Position numbers and translations under genes: made by a program. A stretch of 64,000 nt of DNA, from NCBI GenBank assembly GCA_934646185.1, contig CAKUEH010000005.1:1-64000 (forward strand), given 5' to 3'. The notes below the pieces were generated by a model. It was not told the DNA's origin. It did not search any database and saw only the letters and a program-made list of their open reading frames with translations. Positions 32,211-40,886 of the stretch are shown one piece after another. The first letter of the stretch is position 1. Each line of letters starts with the position of its first letter. Origin of the DNA: an uncultured Oscillospiraceae bacterium (GTDB taxonomy: Bacteria; Bacillota; Clostridia; Oscillospirales; Oscillospiraceae).

Positions 32211-33578
32211 ATGAAGAAGATTCTTGCATGGATCCTCGCGGCACTGATGGTGCTGACGATGTTCGCCTGCGCGGCCAAGACAGAGCCCGCCAAGGAAGCA
32301 GAGCAGACCACCACGACGGAACCGGCCGAGGAGACGACTCCCGAACAAACCGCTCCCGCAGATGAAACAACGGAGGAGCCCGCTGCCGGCGGCACGATCT
32401 CCGTTTTCGCAACCAACTACACCGACGCGAAGCTGGAAGTGTTCCAGGAGATCATCAACGACTTCACGGCCGAGACCGGCGTGCAGATCGATCTCATCAC
32501 CCCGGGCTCCGAGGGTGAAGCGCAGCTCAAGACCATGATGGCCTCCAACTCCCTGCCCGATGTCTGGATGACCCACGGCTGGTCGCTGCTCCGCTACAGC
32601 GAATATCTGAAGGTCGTCAATGATCAGCCCTGGTTCGATACCATCGACAAGGACTCCCTCGGCGGCGTTATGGCCGACGAAAACGGCAACTTCTACGCAC
32701 TCGGCATGTCCATGAGCATTTCCGGCCTGATCTACAACAAGGACGCGCTCGACAAGGCCGGCGTCGACCCCAACTCCATCCGCACCTGGGACGATTTTGA
32801 CGCAGCCTGTGAAAAGCTCGTCGCGGCCGGCATCACGCCACTTGCCATCGGCGGCTCCGTCGGCGGCAACCTCGCGGGCCTGCTCGGCTCCGTCGCCCCG
32901 ACGTTCTGGACGGACGAAGGCGCCAAGTATGATCTGGGCGACTCTCTGAAGGACGGCACGTTCGACTTTGACACCTACGCCACCGAGCTCTATGAGTATC
33001 TGGCGACCTGGATGAAGAAGGGCTACATCAACGAAGATGTTCTGACGCTCGACGCTGCCGGCGCGCAGCAGATGCTCGGCTCCGGCGAGGCGGCCTTCAT
33101 GGTCCGCGGCACCGACAACATCACCGTCGCCCGTCAGTATTATCCCGATGCCAACATGGGCGTTCTCCCGCTGCCCTCCTCCGCGGACGGCGCTCCGTCG
33201 TTCCGTGTCGGCGAAGGCGACGCATGGGGCGTCTGGAAGGACACCGAAAACGAAGCTGCCTGCTGGGCGCTGCTCGACTACCTGGCCCGCCCCGAGGTCG
33301 GCTCGAAGTGGGCGACCGTCTCCGGCTGCCTGCCCACCGTCGAGGGTGCTGACGCCGCCGACGTCTACACGCTCAACTGCTACCGTCAGGCTGTGGAAGA
33401 CTGCGGCGGCAAGGTGCAGTACGACAACCTCTTCGACCGCAAGTTCTTCCCGTCCGGCATGTGGGGCATTATGGCCGACTCCATGTCCATGATGCTCTCC
33501 AACCCCGACGACGTGACCGAGGCCGTTGAATACCTGCGTGACAACTATCTCGAGCTCTACGCGGAGCAGAACGGCTGA
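32211..33578 (+). CDS. Extracellular sugar-binding lipoprotein (family 1 SBP)
   Basis: A 455-residue lipoprotein with Cys20 (VLTMFAC), a Thr/Glu/Pro-rich linker (21-63) and the family 1 domain: ISVFATNYTD at the start, LPDVWMTHGWS in the hinge, GSGEAAFMVRGTDN and a C-terminal VTEAVEYLRDNY. Strong AAGGAGG ribosome site. It heads the plus-strand operon that continues through two permeases into the sugar-acid catabolic genes, so its substrate should be the compound degraded there. Confidence 0.92.
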   Translation: MKKILAWILAALMVLTMFACAAKTEPAKEAEQTTTTEPAEETTPEQTAPADETTEEPAAGGTISVFATNYTDAKLEVFQEIINDFTAETGVQIDLITPGSEGEAQLKTMMASNSLPDVWMTHGWSLLRYSEYLKVVNDQPWFDTIDKDSLGGVMADENGNFYALGMSMSISGLIYNKDALDKAGVDPNSIRTWDDFDAACEKLVAAGITPLAIGGSVGGNLAGLLGSVAPTFWTDEGAKYDLGDSLKDGTFDFDTYATELYEYLATWMKKGYINEDVLTLDAAGAQQMLGSGEAAFMVRGTDNITVARQYYPDANMGVLPLPSSADGAPSFRVGEGDAWGVWKDTENEAACWALLDYLARPEVGSKWATVSGCLPTVEGADAADVYTLNCYRQAVEDCGGKVQYDNLFDRKFFPSGMWGIMADSMSMMLSNPDDVTEAVEYLRDNYLELYAEQNG

Positions 33579-33658
33579 GCGATCGTGACCGTGGTCCAGC
33601 GTCCTTTAAGCTGAATATGGCCCGCATTGTAACGACTGATCTGCTCGACTGATTTACC

Positions 33659-33712
33659 GGCAGGTGTCGGATGAACTCCATAGAGCATCCGGCACCTGCC
33701 TTACTCTTTTTT
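33659..33712 (+). terminator. Attenuator-like hairpin between binding protein and permeases
   Basis: A 15-bp stem (33659-33673 with 33686-33700, one G-T pair), 12-base loop, then TTACTCTTTTTT. Of the five such hairpins in the window this is the only one with a full T tract, so it could end most transcripts after the binding-protein gene. The gap 33579-33658 holds nothing else visible. Confidence 0.8.
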
Positions 33713-33732
33713 AGAAAGGAACGGACAACGGA

Positions 33733-34602
33733 ATGGAAAAACGGAAAAGACAGATGAATCTTCTGTATATACCGGCTGTCCTGCTCATGGCATGTTTTGT
33801 GCTGTACCCGCTGGCACGCGGCATTTACATCTCGTTCTTCAAATGGAATGGCTATTCCCAAAACATGACCTTCATCGGGCTGAAAAACTATCTCAGCCTG
33901 TTTTCGGACAAATACTTTAAATCCTCGTTCTGGAACACCATGCTCTATGGCTTCGGCTCGGCGCTGCTGCAGAATGTGTTCGGTCTGGCGCTGGCGCTGT
34001 TCCTCAACAGCAAATTCAAGATCCGCAACGCGGTGCGGACCATCATCTATCTGCCGGTCATGATCTCCGGCCTTCTGATGGGCTACATCATGTATTTCTT
34101 CTTCCAGCTCAACCATGGCGTCATCAACGAGATCTTCCAGTATCTCGGGAAGGACGCGGTCAACTGGCTGGCGGACGGGACGCGCGGCAAGATCATCATC
34201 ACCCTGGTCAACAGCTGGCAGTATGTCGGCATCGCCATGATCGTGTATCTGGCGGGCCTGCAGAACATCCCGAGCATGTATTACGAGGCGGCGACGCTCG
34301 ACGGCGGAAACAAGTGGCAGGTCTTCCGCCATGTGACGCTCCCGCTGCTCACGCCCGCCATGTCCACCGCAGTGATTCAGAATGTCATCGGCGGATTGAA
34401 GCTGAACGATGTGATCATCTCCCTGACAAAGGGCGGCCCCACATTGAAGACGCATTCGCTGTCCACATATATTTCCTATATGTACTTTGACTCGGAAAAG
34501 GCTGGCTACGCCTCGGCAATCGGCGTATTCCTGTTCGTGTTCATCTTTATTATCTCGACGTTCCTGACGCGCTATTTCCGGAAGAGGGAGGTGCAGTACT
34601 GA
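33733..34602 (+). CDS. Carbohydrate ABC transporter permease (CUT1, UgpA/MalF type)
   Basis: A 289-residue permease; first membrane helix at about 9-30 (LLYIPAVLLMACFVLYPL), EAA loop at about 183 (EAATLDGGNKWQVFRHV), GGPTLKT near 235. AAAGGA site upstream of ATG. Forms a channel with the next permease, whose ATG overlaps its TGA. Confidence 0.92.
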   Translation: MEKRKRQMNLLYIPAVLLMACFVLYPLARGIYISFFKWNGYSQNMTFIGLKNYLSLFSDKYFKSSFWNTMLYGFGSALLQNVFGLALALFLNSKFKIRNAVRTIIYLPVMISGLLMGYIMYFFFQLNHGVINEIFQYLGKDAVNWLADGTRGKIIITLVNSWQYVGIAMIVYLAGLQNIPSMYYEAATLDGGNKWQVFRHVTLPLLTPAMSTAVIQNVIGGLKLNDVIISLTKGGPTLKTHSLSTYISYMYFDSEKAGYASAIGVFLFVFIFIISTFLTRYFRKREVQY

Positions 34603-35453
34603 TGCAGCAGACGCTTCAGAAGCAGGCGCATAAGACAAGGCAGAAAAACGCATGGAAATATATCCTGAGCGTTGTCATCATCCTCATTTATATCCTGCCG
34701 ATCTATGTGCTTGTCAATATGGCTTTCAAGCACCCGACAGATCTCGGCAGCCGTCTGCTCCCACCGACGTATTTTGATGTCAGCAACTTTACCTCCATCA
34801 TCGAAAGCGGCAAGCTCTTCCGGGCGCTGGGCAATACGGTCATCATCGCCGTCGGCACGGTCGCGATCGAGGTTGTGTTCGGCTGCATGGCGGCCTATGC
34901 GTTCGCGCGCAACCGCTCCCGGTTCAACAGCTTCATGCAGAGCTTCTGTCTGGGCATCATGATGATCCCGCCGCTGTCCATTCTGGTCGGCGTGTACACC
35001 GAGCTCGTTGCGCTCGGCGGCATCAACCAGCAGTGGGCCGTCATCGTCATCGCGGCGGCGTTCGGTCTGCCGATGTCCATCCATCTGTATACGAATTTCA
35101 TCAATTCCATCCCCGTCGCGCTGGACGAGGCCGCGGCCATCGACGGCGCGGGCGTCCTGCGCACCTTCTGGAGCATCATCCTGCCGCAGCTGAAGCCTGT
35201 GACAGTATCCGTCATCATCCTCAAGGGCGTCACGGCATGGAATGAGTACCTGTATCCGTATTACATTTTACAGAAGCCGTCCAAATACACGCTGGTGCTG
35301 CTCATCCGGCAGTTTTTCGGCGGCGCGGACAGCGCCCAGAACATGCACGGCGCGGCGGCAGCCGCGGTGCTGTGCGTCCTGCCGCTGATCGTGGCGTATC
35401 TGTGCCTGCAGAAATACTTCATTCAGGGCCAGGTCGACAGCGCGGTCAAATAA
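34602..35453 (+). CDS. Carbohydrate ABC transporter permease (CUT1, UgpE/MalG type)
   Basis: A 283-residue permease with first helix at about 22-42, EAA loop at about 170 (EAAAIDGAGVLRTFW) and the tail FIQGQVDSAVK typical of UgpE/YurM relatives. Start overlaps the previous stop (TGATG), indicating coupled translation. No ATPase follows; the next gene is metabolic. Confidence 0.92.
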   Translation: MQQTLQKQAHKTRQKNAWKYILSVVIILIYILPIYVLVNMAFKHPTDLGSRLLPPTYFDVSNFTSIIESGKLFRALGNTVIIAVGTVAIEVVFGCMAAYAFARNRSRFNSFMQSFCLGIMMIPPLSILVGVYTELVALGGINQQWAVIVIAAAFGLPMSIHLYTNFINSIPVALDEAAAIDGAGVLRTFWSIILPQLKPVTVSVIILKGVTAWNEYLYPYYILQKPSKYTLVLLIRQFFGGADSAQNMHGAAAAAVLCVLPLIVAYLCLQKYFIQGQVDSAVK

Positions 35454-35477
35454 CGCGTCCAACAGGAGGAAAATGAC

Positions 35478-36536
35478 ATGAAATCGATTCAGGTAGACGA
35501 GCTGCTGCGGTTTGCGCGGGAGGCTCTGGAGGCGGCGGGGGTCGGCGCGGAGGACGCGCGGACGATCGCCAATACGCTCGTGACGACGGACACGTTCGGC
35601 GTGTTCTCGCACGGCACGAACAATCTGTACAATTATATCCGCAAGATGCAGGCGGGCGGTCTGGACGCGAAGGCCGTCCCGACGGTGGAAAAGGAAGGGC
35701 CCTCGTGGGCCGTCGTCAACGGCAATGCGGCCATGGGCATGGTCTCGTCCTGCAGGGCCATGGAGCTTGCCGTCCAAAAGGCAAAGAAGACCGGCATTGC
35801 CTATGTCGGCGTACACAACAGCTGCCACTTCGGCGCCGCCGGCTATTATGCCAATCTTGCCGCGCAGCAGGGCCTGCTCGGCATCGCCATGAGCAACACC
35901 GACCCCAACATGGCCATCCCCGGCAGCCGCGACGTGGCCATCGGCAACAACCCCTTCTCGTTCGCGGCGCCGCTGAAGAACGGAAAGTCCGTCTTCCTCG
36001 ACATCGCCCTGAGCGGCGCAGCGGCCTTGAAGATCGTCATGGCGCGCGAAAAGGGACAGCAGGTGCCGCCCGGCTTCTTAATTGACGCCGAGGGCCTGCC
36101 GACGACGGATCCGTCCGGGTTCCCGTACGACTCGCATCTTCTTCCCATGGCAGCGCACAAGGGCTACGGCTTTGCCATCATGGTCGAGATCCTTGCCTCC
36201 GTGCTGACGGGCGCGGGGCTTCTGAGCCAGGTCGTGAGCTGGAACCTCGATCTGGAAGCCAAAAACAACGTCGGCCACGCCTTTATCGCCGTGGATTTGG
36301 CGCAGATGCTGCCGATGGACGAATTTGAAGCGCGCATGGAGCAGATGGTGCAGGAGCTGGAATCCGCGCCGCTGGCGAAGAACACGCAGAAGATCTTCGT
36401 TCCCGGCGAGATGGAGTGGGTAAAGCGCGAGAAGGCGCTGGCGGAGAACCGGTTGGAGCTCGCGGACAATATGGCGGAGAACCTCGAAAGGGCCGCCGCG
36501 CTGACAAAGACCAGCCTGCACTGGCTGGCAGATTGA
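35478..36536 (+). CDS. Ldh_2 family 2-hydroxyacid dehydrogenase
   Basis: A 352-residue member of the same family as the protein at 28099-29145: FGVFSHGTNNLY with the catalytic His at about 43, VGVHNSCHFGAAGYYA near 118, NPFSFAAPLKN, and C-terminal KIFVPGE. NAD(P)-dependent interconversion of a 2-hydroxy and a 2-keto acid. AGGAGG six bases before ATG, 24 bases after the permease, so it shares the transport operon. The two paralogues may act on opposite ends of related substrates. Confidence 0.9.
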   Translation: MKSIQVDELLRFAREALEAAGVGAEDARTIANTLVTTDTFGVFSHGTNNLYNYIRKMQAGGLDAKAVPTVEKEGPSWAVVNGNAAMGMVSSCRAMELAVQKAKKTGIAYVGVHNSCHFGAAGYYANLAAQQGLLGIAMSNTDPNMAIPGSRDVAIGNNPFSFAAPLKNGKSVFLDIALSGAAALKIVMAREKGQQVPPGFLIDAEGLPTTDPSGFPYDSHLLPMAAHKGYGFAIMVEILASVLTGAGLLSQVVSWNLDLEAKNNVGHAFIAVDLAQMLPMDEFEARMEQMVQELESAPLAKNTQKIFVPGEMEWVKREKALAENRLELADNMAENLERAAALTKTSLHWLAD

Positions 36537-36549
36537 GAGGAAACAGAGT

Positions 36550-37215
36550 ATGGACAAAACCGAACTCATGAAGGATGTATTGAAGGTGACCGGCATTGCG
36601 CCGATCATCGCCTACGCGGAGCCGGAGCAGGCCGTTCCGGCGGCAAAAGCCCTCGTCGCGGGCGGACTTCCCGTGGTGGAGGTGCTGATGCGCAACGAGC
36701 ACGCGATGGGAAATCTGGAGCGCATCGCGCGAGACGTTCCGGAGATCGTCGCGGGCGCGGGCACGATCATCACGCTCGATCAGGCCAAGGCCGCCATTGA
36801 CCATGGCGCGCAGTTCATCATCATGCCCGGCATCGGTCGGCAGGTCGTGGAATACTGCATTGACAAGAAGATCCCCGTCATCCCGAACTGCATCACGCCG
36901 GGCGAAATGACCATGGCGGTGGAATACGGCCTCGATATGGTCAAGTTTTTCCCGATCTACCAGCTCGGCGGTCTGGCGACGCTCAATGAATATACCGGCG
37001 CATACCCCATGCTCCACTTCCTTGTGACCGGCATGCTCAATGAGACGAATTTCCTCCCGCTGCTGGAAAACCGGAAGGTCATCTGCGGCGGCGACTGGAT
37101 GTTCACGCAGGGACAGGCGCTTGTGAACAACGATTACGTGCTCATCGCAAGAAATCTGCGCGAGTCCGTCTATCAGGCGCAGGATCTGCGCAACCGTCTG
37201 GCGATCCGGAAATAA
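36550..37215 (+). CDS. eda: KDPG/KHG aldolase (Eda family)
   Basis: A 221-residue class I aldolase matching Eda in length and motifs: Glu44 in VVEVLMRN, AGAGTIIT near 70, Schiff-base Lys132 in DMVKFFP. Eda cleaves 2-keto-3-deoxy-6-phosphogluconate to pyruvate and glyceraldehyde 3-phosphate, or 4-hydroxy-2-oxoglutarate to pyruvate and glyoxylate. No KDG kinase of obvious type is next to it, but the PfkB protein at 42337 could fill this role. 13 bases after the preceding gene. Confidence 0.9.
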   Translation: MDKTELMKDVLKVTGIAPIIAYAEPEQAVPAAKALVAGGLPVVEVLMRNEHAMGNLERIARDVPEIVAGAGTIITLDQAKAAIDHGAQFIIMPGIGRQVVEYCIDKKIPVIPNCITPGEMTMAVEYGLDMVKFFPIYQLGGLATLNEYTGAYPMLHFLVTGMLNETNFLPLLENRKVICGGDWMFTQGQALVNNDYVLIARNLRESVYQAQDLRNRLAIRK

Positions 37216-37229
37216 GGGAGGGAATGACA

Positions 37230-38078
37230 ATGAGATCCAGTCAGGATACATACACACTCGCAAACGGCGTAAACATGCCGTGCATCGGCCTTGGAACGTA
37301 CCAGTCTCCGGACGCGGTCGCGTCCGCGGCGGTGAAGGACGCAATGGCGGCGGGCTACCGCCTCATCGACACCGCTGCCGCCTACGGCAACGAGCGCGGC
37401 GTCGGCCAGGGCATCCGCATCAGCGGCGTTCCCCGCGAGGAAATTTTTGTGACCAGCAAGCTGCGCAACGCCGCGCACGGCTATCAGGCGACGCTTGAAG
37501 CGTTCGACATGACGCTCTCCCGGCTCGGCCTGCGGTATCTGGATCTGTACCTGATCCACTGGCCGAACCCCATCCAGTACCGCACGACATGGCAGGAGGC
37601 CACCATCGGCACCTGGAAGGCGTTTGAGGAGCTCTACAAGGCCGGGCGCATCCGCGCCATCGGCGTGAGCAACTTCATGCCGCACCATATTGAGCTCTTG
37701 AGGGAGCACTGCGAAATCCTCCCCATGGTCAACCAGCTCCGCCTCTGCCCCGGCGTGACGCAGCCGGAGGTCGTGGCGTACTGCAAAAAGAACAACATTC
37801 TCGTCGAGGCCTACAGCCCGTTCGGCACCGGCGCGATCTTCAAGGTGCCGCAGATGCAGCAGCTTGCGCAGAAGTACGGCCGGAGCGTCGGCCAGATCTG
37901 CCTGCGCTGGAGCATGCAGATGGGCTGGCTGCCGCTGCCGAAGTCCGCGAACCCGGACCGCGTGAAGGAAAACCTGAACGTGTTCGACTTCGAGCTGGAG
38001 CCGGAGGACGTGGAGCTGATCGCGAACCTCAAAGGCGTCTGCGGTGAGGCTCCCGTGCCCGACGAGATCCATTTCTGA
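37230..38078 (+). CDS. Aldo/keto reductase
   Basis: A 282-residue TIM-barrel NADPH-dependent reductase with the full catalytic tetrad: Asp47 and Tyr52 (LIDTAAAYGNE), Lys77 (VTSKL), His110 (YLIHWPNP). C-terminal KSANPDRVKENL binds the cofactor phosphate. The second of two close ATGs (37224 and 37230) has the better distance to GGGAGG. It would reduce an aldehyde or keto sugar; in the E. coli ydj cluster an AKR likewise accompanies a PfkB kinase and a class II aldolase. Confidence 0.9.
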   Translation: MRSSQDTYTLANGVNMPCIGLGTYQSPDAVASAAVKDAMAAGYRLIDTAAAYGNERGVGQGIRISGVPREEIFVTSKLRNAAHGYQATLEAFDMTLSRLGLRYLDLYLIHWPNPIQYRTTWQEATIGTWKAFEELYKAGRIRAIGVSNFMPHHIELLREHCEILPMVNQLRLCPGVTQPEVVAYCKKNNILVEAYSPFGTGAIFKVPQMQQLAQKYGRSVGQICLRWSMQMGWLPLPKSANPDRVKENLNVFDFELEPEDVELIANLKGVCGEAPVPDEIHF

Positions 38079-38079
38079 T

Positions 38080-39543
38080 ATGAGAATTACAAACAAAGAA
38101 CAACTGACCGCGCATGGCAACCGCGAAGGACGAAAAATCGTCGCGGAGCTGCTGGACGCGGGACTGGACGCGCTCGACCCGTATGTGCGGGTAAAGCAGC
38201 TTGTCCATGTGGAGAATGGGAAGATCGTTCTGCACACGGACGGCTTCGAGATGAAGGGCGACCCGCACGCGGGGCCGCTGGAATTTGATCTGAAGGACTA
38301 TGACCGCGTGTATGTCGTCGGCGCGGCCAAGGGCGTGCAGCGCGCGGCGCTGGCGATGGAGGAAGCGCTGGGCGATGTGCTGACCGGCGGCCATGTCATC
38401 GCCAAGCACGGCGAAGACATCATCTGCAAAAAGATCGGCGTCACGCTGGCGGGCCATCCCGTACCGGACGAGGCCTGCGTCGAGGGCTGCAAAAAAATTG
38501 AGGCGCTGGCGCGGGATATCACCAGCCGCGATCTGGTCTTCACCATCACGGGAAGCGGCTGCGGCTCGCTCATGACCTATCCGGCGGACGATATCACCAT
38601 CGACGAGATCGCGCGCTTTACCCACATGATGCAGATCGAAAAGGGCGTGCCGACCAGCGACCTGAACCCCATCCGCACGCACATCGACCGTTTCAAGGGC
38701 GGCCGGCTCTCGCGGCTGTTTCGGCCCGCGACGCTCGTCCACACGACGACGGCAGATCCCTCAAAGCAGAATACGCCTGTGACGCGCACGACGTATTTTG
38801 AGATGTTGGAGCACAACACCTTCTTCCCGCCGCTCTCTACCGGCACGACCTACGCGGACTGCATCGCAATTTTACAGAAGTGGAACGCATGGGACAAGAC
38901 GCCTGTCTCCATCCAGAACCGCCTGCTGCGCGGCACGCCGGAGACGGAGAACATGAGCGTAGCAGAATATGAAAGCCTCGGCGCGCGGTTCTTCGGCCTC
39001 ATCTTCAAGGACGCGACGGTCTATCCCGCCGTGCGGAAAAAGGCGGCGGAGTTTGGCCTTCGCTGCGTCATGCTCTCGGAATATCAGCAGGCGGAGGCGA
39101 AGGAGGCGGGGCTGGTCGACGCGGCGATGGCCCTTTGCGCAGAGCGCATGGCAGAGCCGTTCCGCGCGCCCATCGTGCTCATGTCCTCCGGCGAGAACGT
39201 GGTGACGGTCGGCGCGGAGAGCGGCGTCGGCGGGCGCAATCAGGAATACTGCACGGCGGCGGCGCTGACGATCGCGGGCAGCCGGAAGATCGTTTTCGGC
39301 GCGGTCGACACCGATGGCACGGACGGCCCCGGCGGCTTCCGATACCCCGGCGCGCCGGAATGCCTCGCCGGTGCGATCACAGACGGCGAAACGGCGCAGG
39401 CCGCGAAGCAGGCCGGGATCGATCTGGAGGACGCGCTGCGCACGCATGGCACGTCGGAGCCGCTCTGGCGGCTCGGCTGCGGCGTGGCTGCGGCGGCAAA
39501 CGTCTCCGCACTCGATCTGCGCGTGATTTTGATTCAGGAATAA
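38080..39543 (+). CDS. Glycerate 2-kinase (MOFRL/DUF4147 family)
   Basis: A 487-residue protein of the glycerate kinase type II family: N-terminal DUF4147 domain (VYVVGAAKGVQRAALAMEEAL, then ITGSGCGSLM) and C-terminal MOFRL domain (about 360-480; ENVVTVGAESGVGGRNQEYC, DTDGTDGPGGF). It phosphorylates D-glycerate, usually to 2-phosphoglycerate. Start ATG two bases after the preceding TGA, without a strong ribosome site, so translation is probably coupled. It stands just before the enolase-like gene, which suggests a glycerate-to-PEP style route, but see that entry. Confidence 0.88.
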   Translation: MRITNKEQLTAHGNREGRKIVAELLDAGLDALDPYVRVKQLVHVENGKIVLHTDGFEMKGDPHAGPLEFDLKDYDRVYVVGAAKGVQRAALAMEEALGDVLTGGHVIAKHGEDIICKKIGVTLAGHPVPDEACVEGCKKIEALARDITSRDLVFTITGSGCGSLMTYPADDITIDEIARFTHMMQIEKGVPTSDLNPIRTHIDRFKGGRLSRLFRPATLVHTTTADPSKQNTPVTRTTYFEMLEHNTFFPPLSTGTTYADCIAILQKWNAWDKTPVSIQNRLLRGTPETENMSVAEYESLGARFFGLIFKDATVYPAVRKKAAEFGLRCVMLSEYQQAEAKEAGLVDAAMALCAERMAEPFRAPIVLMSSGENVVTVGAESGVGGRNQEYCTAAALTIAGSRKIVFGAVDTDGTDGPGGFRYPGAPECLAGAITDGETAQAAKQAGIDLEDALRTHGTSEPLWRLGCGVAAAANVSALDLRVILIQE

Positions 39544-39570
39544 AAGAAATACAGAAGGAGTGACAGAAAA

Positions 39571-40881
39571 ATGGCAGGAACAGAGATCCGCTCCATTACG
39601 GCAAGACAGGTATACACGAACCGCGGCAACCCCGGCGTAGAGGCCGTGGTCACGACGGAAAACGGCGCGACGGGCCGGGCCATGTGCACGTCCGGCATTT
39701 CCATCGGCACGCATGAGATCCATTTTGACTTCGACGGCGGCGAACGCTTCCGCGGCAAGGGCGTACTGGGCGCGGTGCGGAACGTCAACGAGATCATCGC
39801 TCCGGCGCTGAAGGGGCTGGACGCGGCCAACCAGCGGCTGATCGACCGCACGATGCTCGATATCGTCCCGGACGCGAAGGCAAAGCTCGGCGGCAACGCG
39901 ACGGCAGCCGTCTCCGCGGCTGTTTTAAAGGCAGGCGCGGCGGCGCTGGGCATCCCGCTTTACCGGCACATCGGCGGCGCGAACGCGATGTATCTGCCCG
40001 TTCCGGGCGTCGCGATGGTCGCGGGCCATGAGCGCTACGGCGGCGGCATCACCACCCCCGGCGGCAAGCCCACCATGTCCGTCATGTGCTTCGGCTTCGA
40101 CACGTTTGCCGACGCCTCCTATGCCTGCTGGGATATCCACACCCGCTGGGCTGAGAAGATGGACAAGCGCTTCGGCGGCGCGCCGAACATCCGCGACTTC
40201 ATCGTCGTGCCGGAAGGCGTGTTCAAGTCCGACGAAGAGATCTGGGAGGCCATGACCGAGACGATCATCGAGGCGGGCTATGAAGGAAGAGCCGGCTTCC
40301 AGATGGACGTTGCGACCGACACCTATCACAACAAGGAAGACGGCAAATATTATGGCCTCTTTAATAACCAGCCCAAGACGAAGGATCAGCTCTACGATTT
40401 CTATCTGCATATCATCAAAGAATTCCCGTTCGTCATTCTGGAAGACCCGTTCAACGAGGACGATTATGACACGACCGCGGCTCTGACGAAGGATTCCGGT
40501 ATTCAGATCGTCGGCGACGATCTGTTCACGACGAACATCCGCCGCGTGGCCTATGGCGTGACGAAGGGCGCGGCCAATACGGTCTTGCTGAAGGTCAACC
40601 AGATCGGCACGATCTCCGAGGCGTTGGAAATGATCCAGTATGCGTATAAATTCGGCTACGCCGTCATGCCGTCGGATTCCAGAGGCGAGGGCGAGGCCAT
40701 CGCGGATTATGCTGTGGGCATCAACGCCGGCTCCGTGCGCGAATGCGGCATCGGCCCGCGGGCGAACCGGTTCATGGAAATTGAAGCAGAGCTCGGCAAG
40801 ACCGCGAAATTCCTCGGCGCGCGCGGTCTGAAGGGCTTTAAGAACCAGCAGCGTGCAGACGCGCTGGAGAGAAAGGAGTAA
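39571..40881 (+). CDS. Enolase-superfamily paralogue with altered active site
   Basis: A 436-residue homologue of enolase along its whole length: NRGNPGVEAVV, SGISIGTHE loop, metal ligands Asp246 (MDVATD), Glu291 (ILEDPF), Asp316 (GDDLF) and Lys341 (LLKVNQIGT). Several catalytic positions of true enolase have changed: the GDEGG loop is missing (VVPEGVF instead), the QEF segment reads TMSVMCF, the SHRSGETED loop reads SDSRGEGEA (His becomes Asp369), and the second catalytic Lys is Arg390. It therefore binds Mg and probably a carboxylate, but is unlikely to be the housekeeping phosphopyruvate hydratase. AGGAG site upstream. A dehydratase, epimerase or lyase on a sugar acid is possible. Confidence 0.85.
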   Translation: MAGTEIRSITARQVYTNRGNPGVEAVVTTENGATGRAMCTSGISIGTHEIHFDFDGGERFRGKGVLGAVRNVNEIIAPALKGLDAANQRLIDRTMLDIVPDAKAKLGGNATAAVSAAVLKAGAAALGIPLYRHIGGANAMYLPVPGVAMVAGHERYGGGITTPGGKPTMSVMCFGFDTFADASYACWDIHTRWAEKMDKRFGGAPNIRDFIVVPEGVFKSDEEIWEAMTETIIEAGYEGRAGFQMDVATDTYHNKEDGKYYGLFNNQPKTKDQLYDFYLHIIKEFPFVILEDPFNEDDYDTTAALTKDSGIQIVGDDLFTTNIRRVAYGVTKGAANTVLLKVNQIGTISEALEMIQYAYKFGYAVMPSDSRGEGEAIADYAVGINAGSVRECGIGPRANRFMEIEAELGKTAKFLGARGLKGFKNQQRADALERKE

Positions 40882-40886
40882 GCGGG

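Noticed and set aside
39571..40881. Housekeeping enolase (eno)
   Set aside because: Key catalytic positions differ (no GDEGG loop, Asp369 instead of His, Arg390 instead of Lys) and the gene is inside a sugar catabolic operon.
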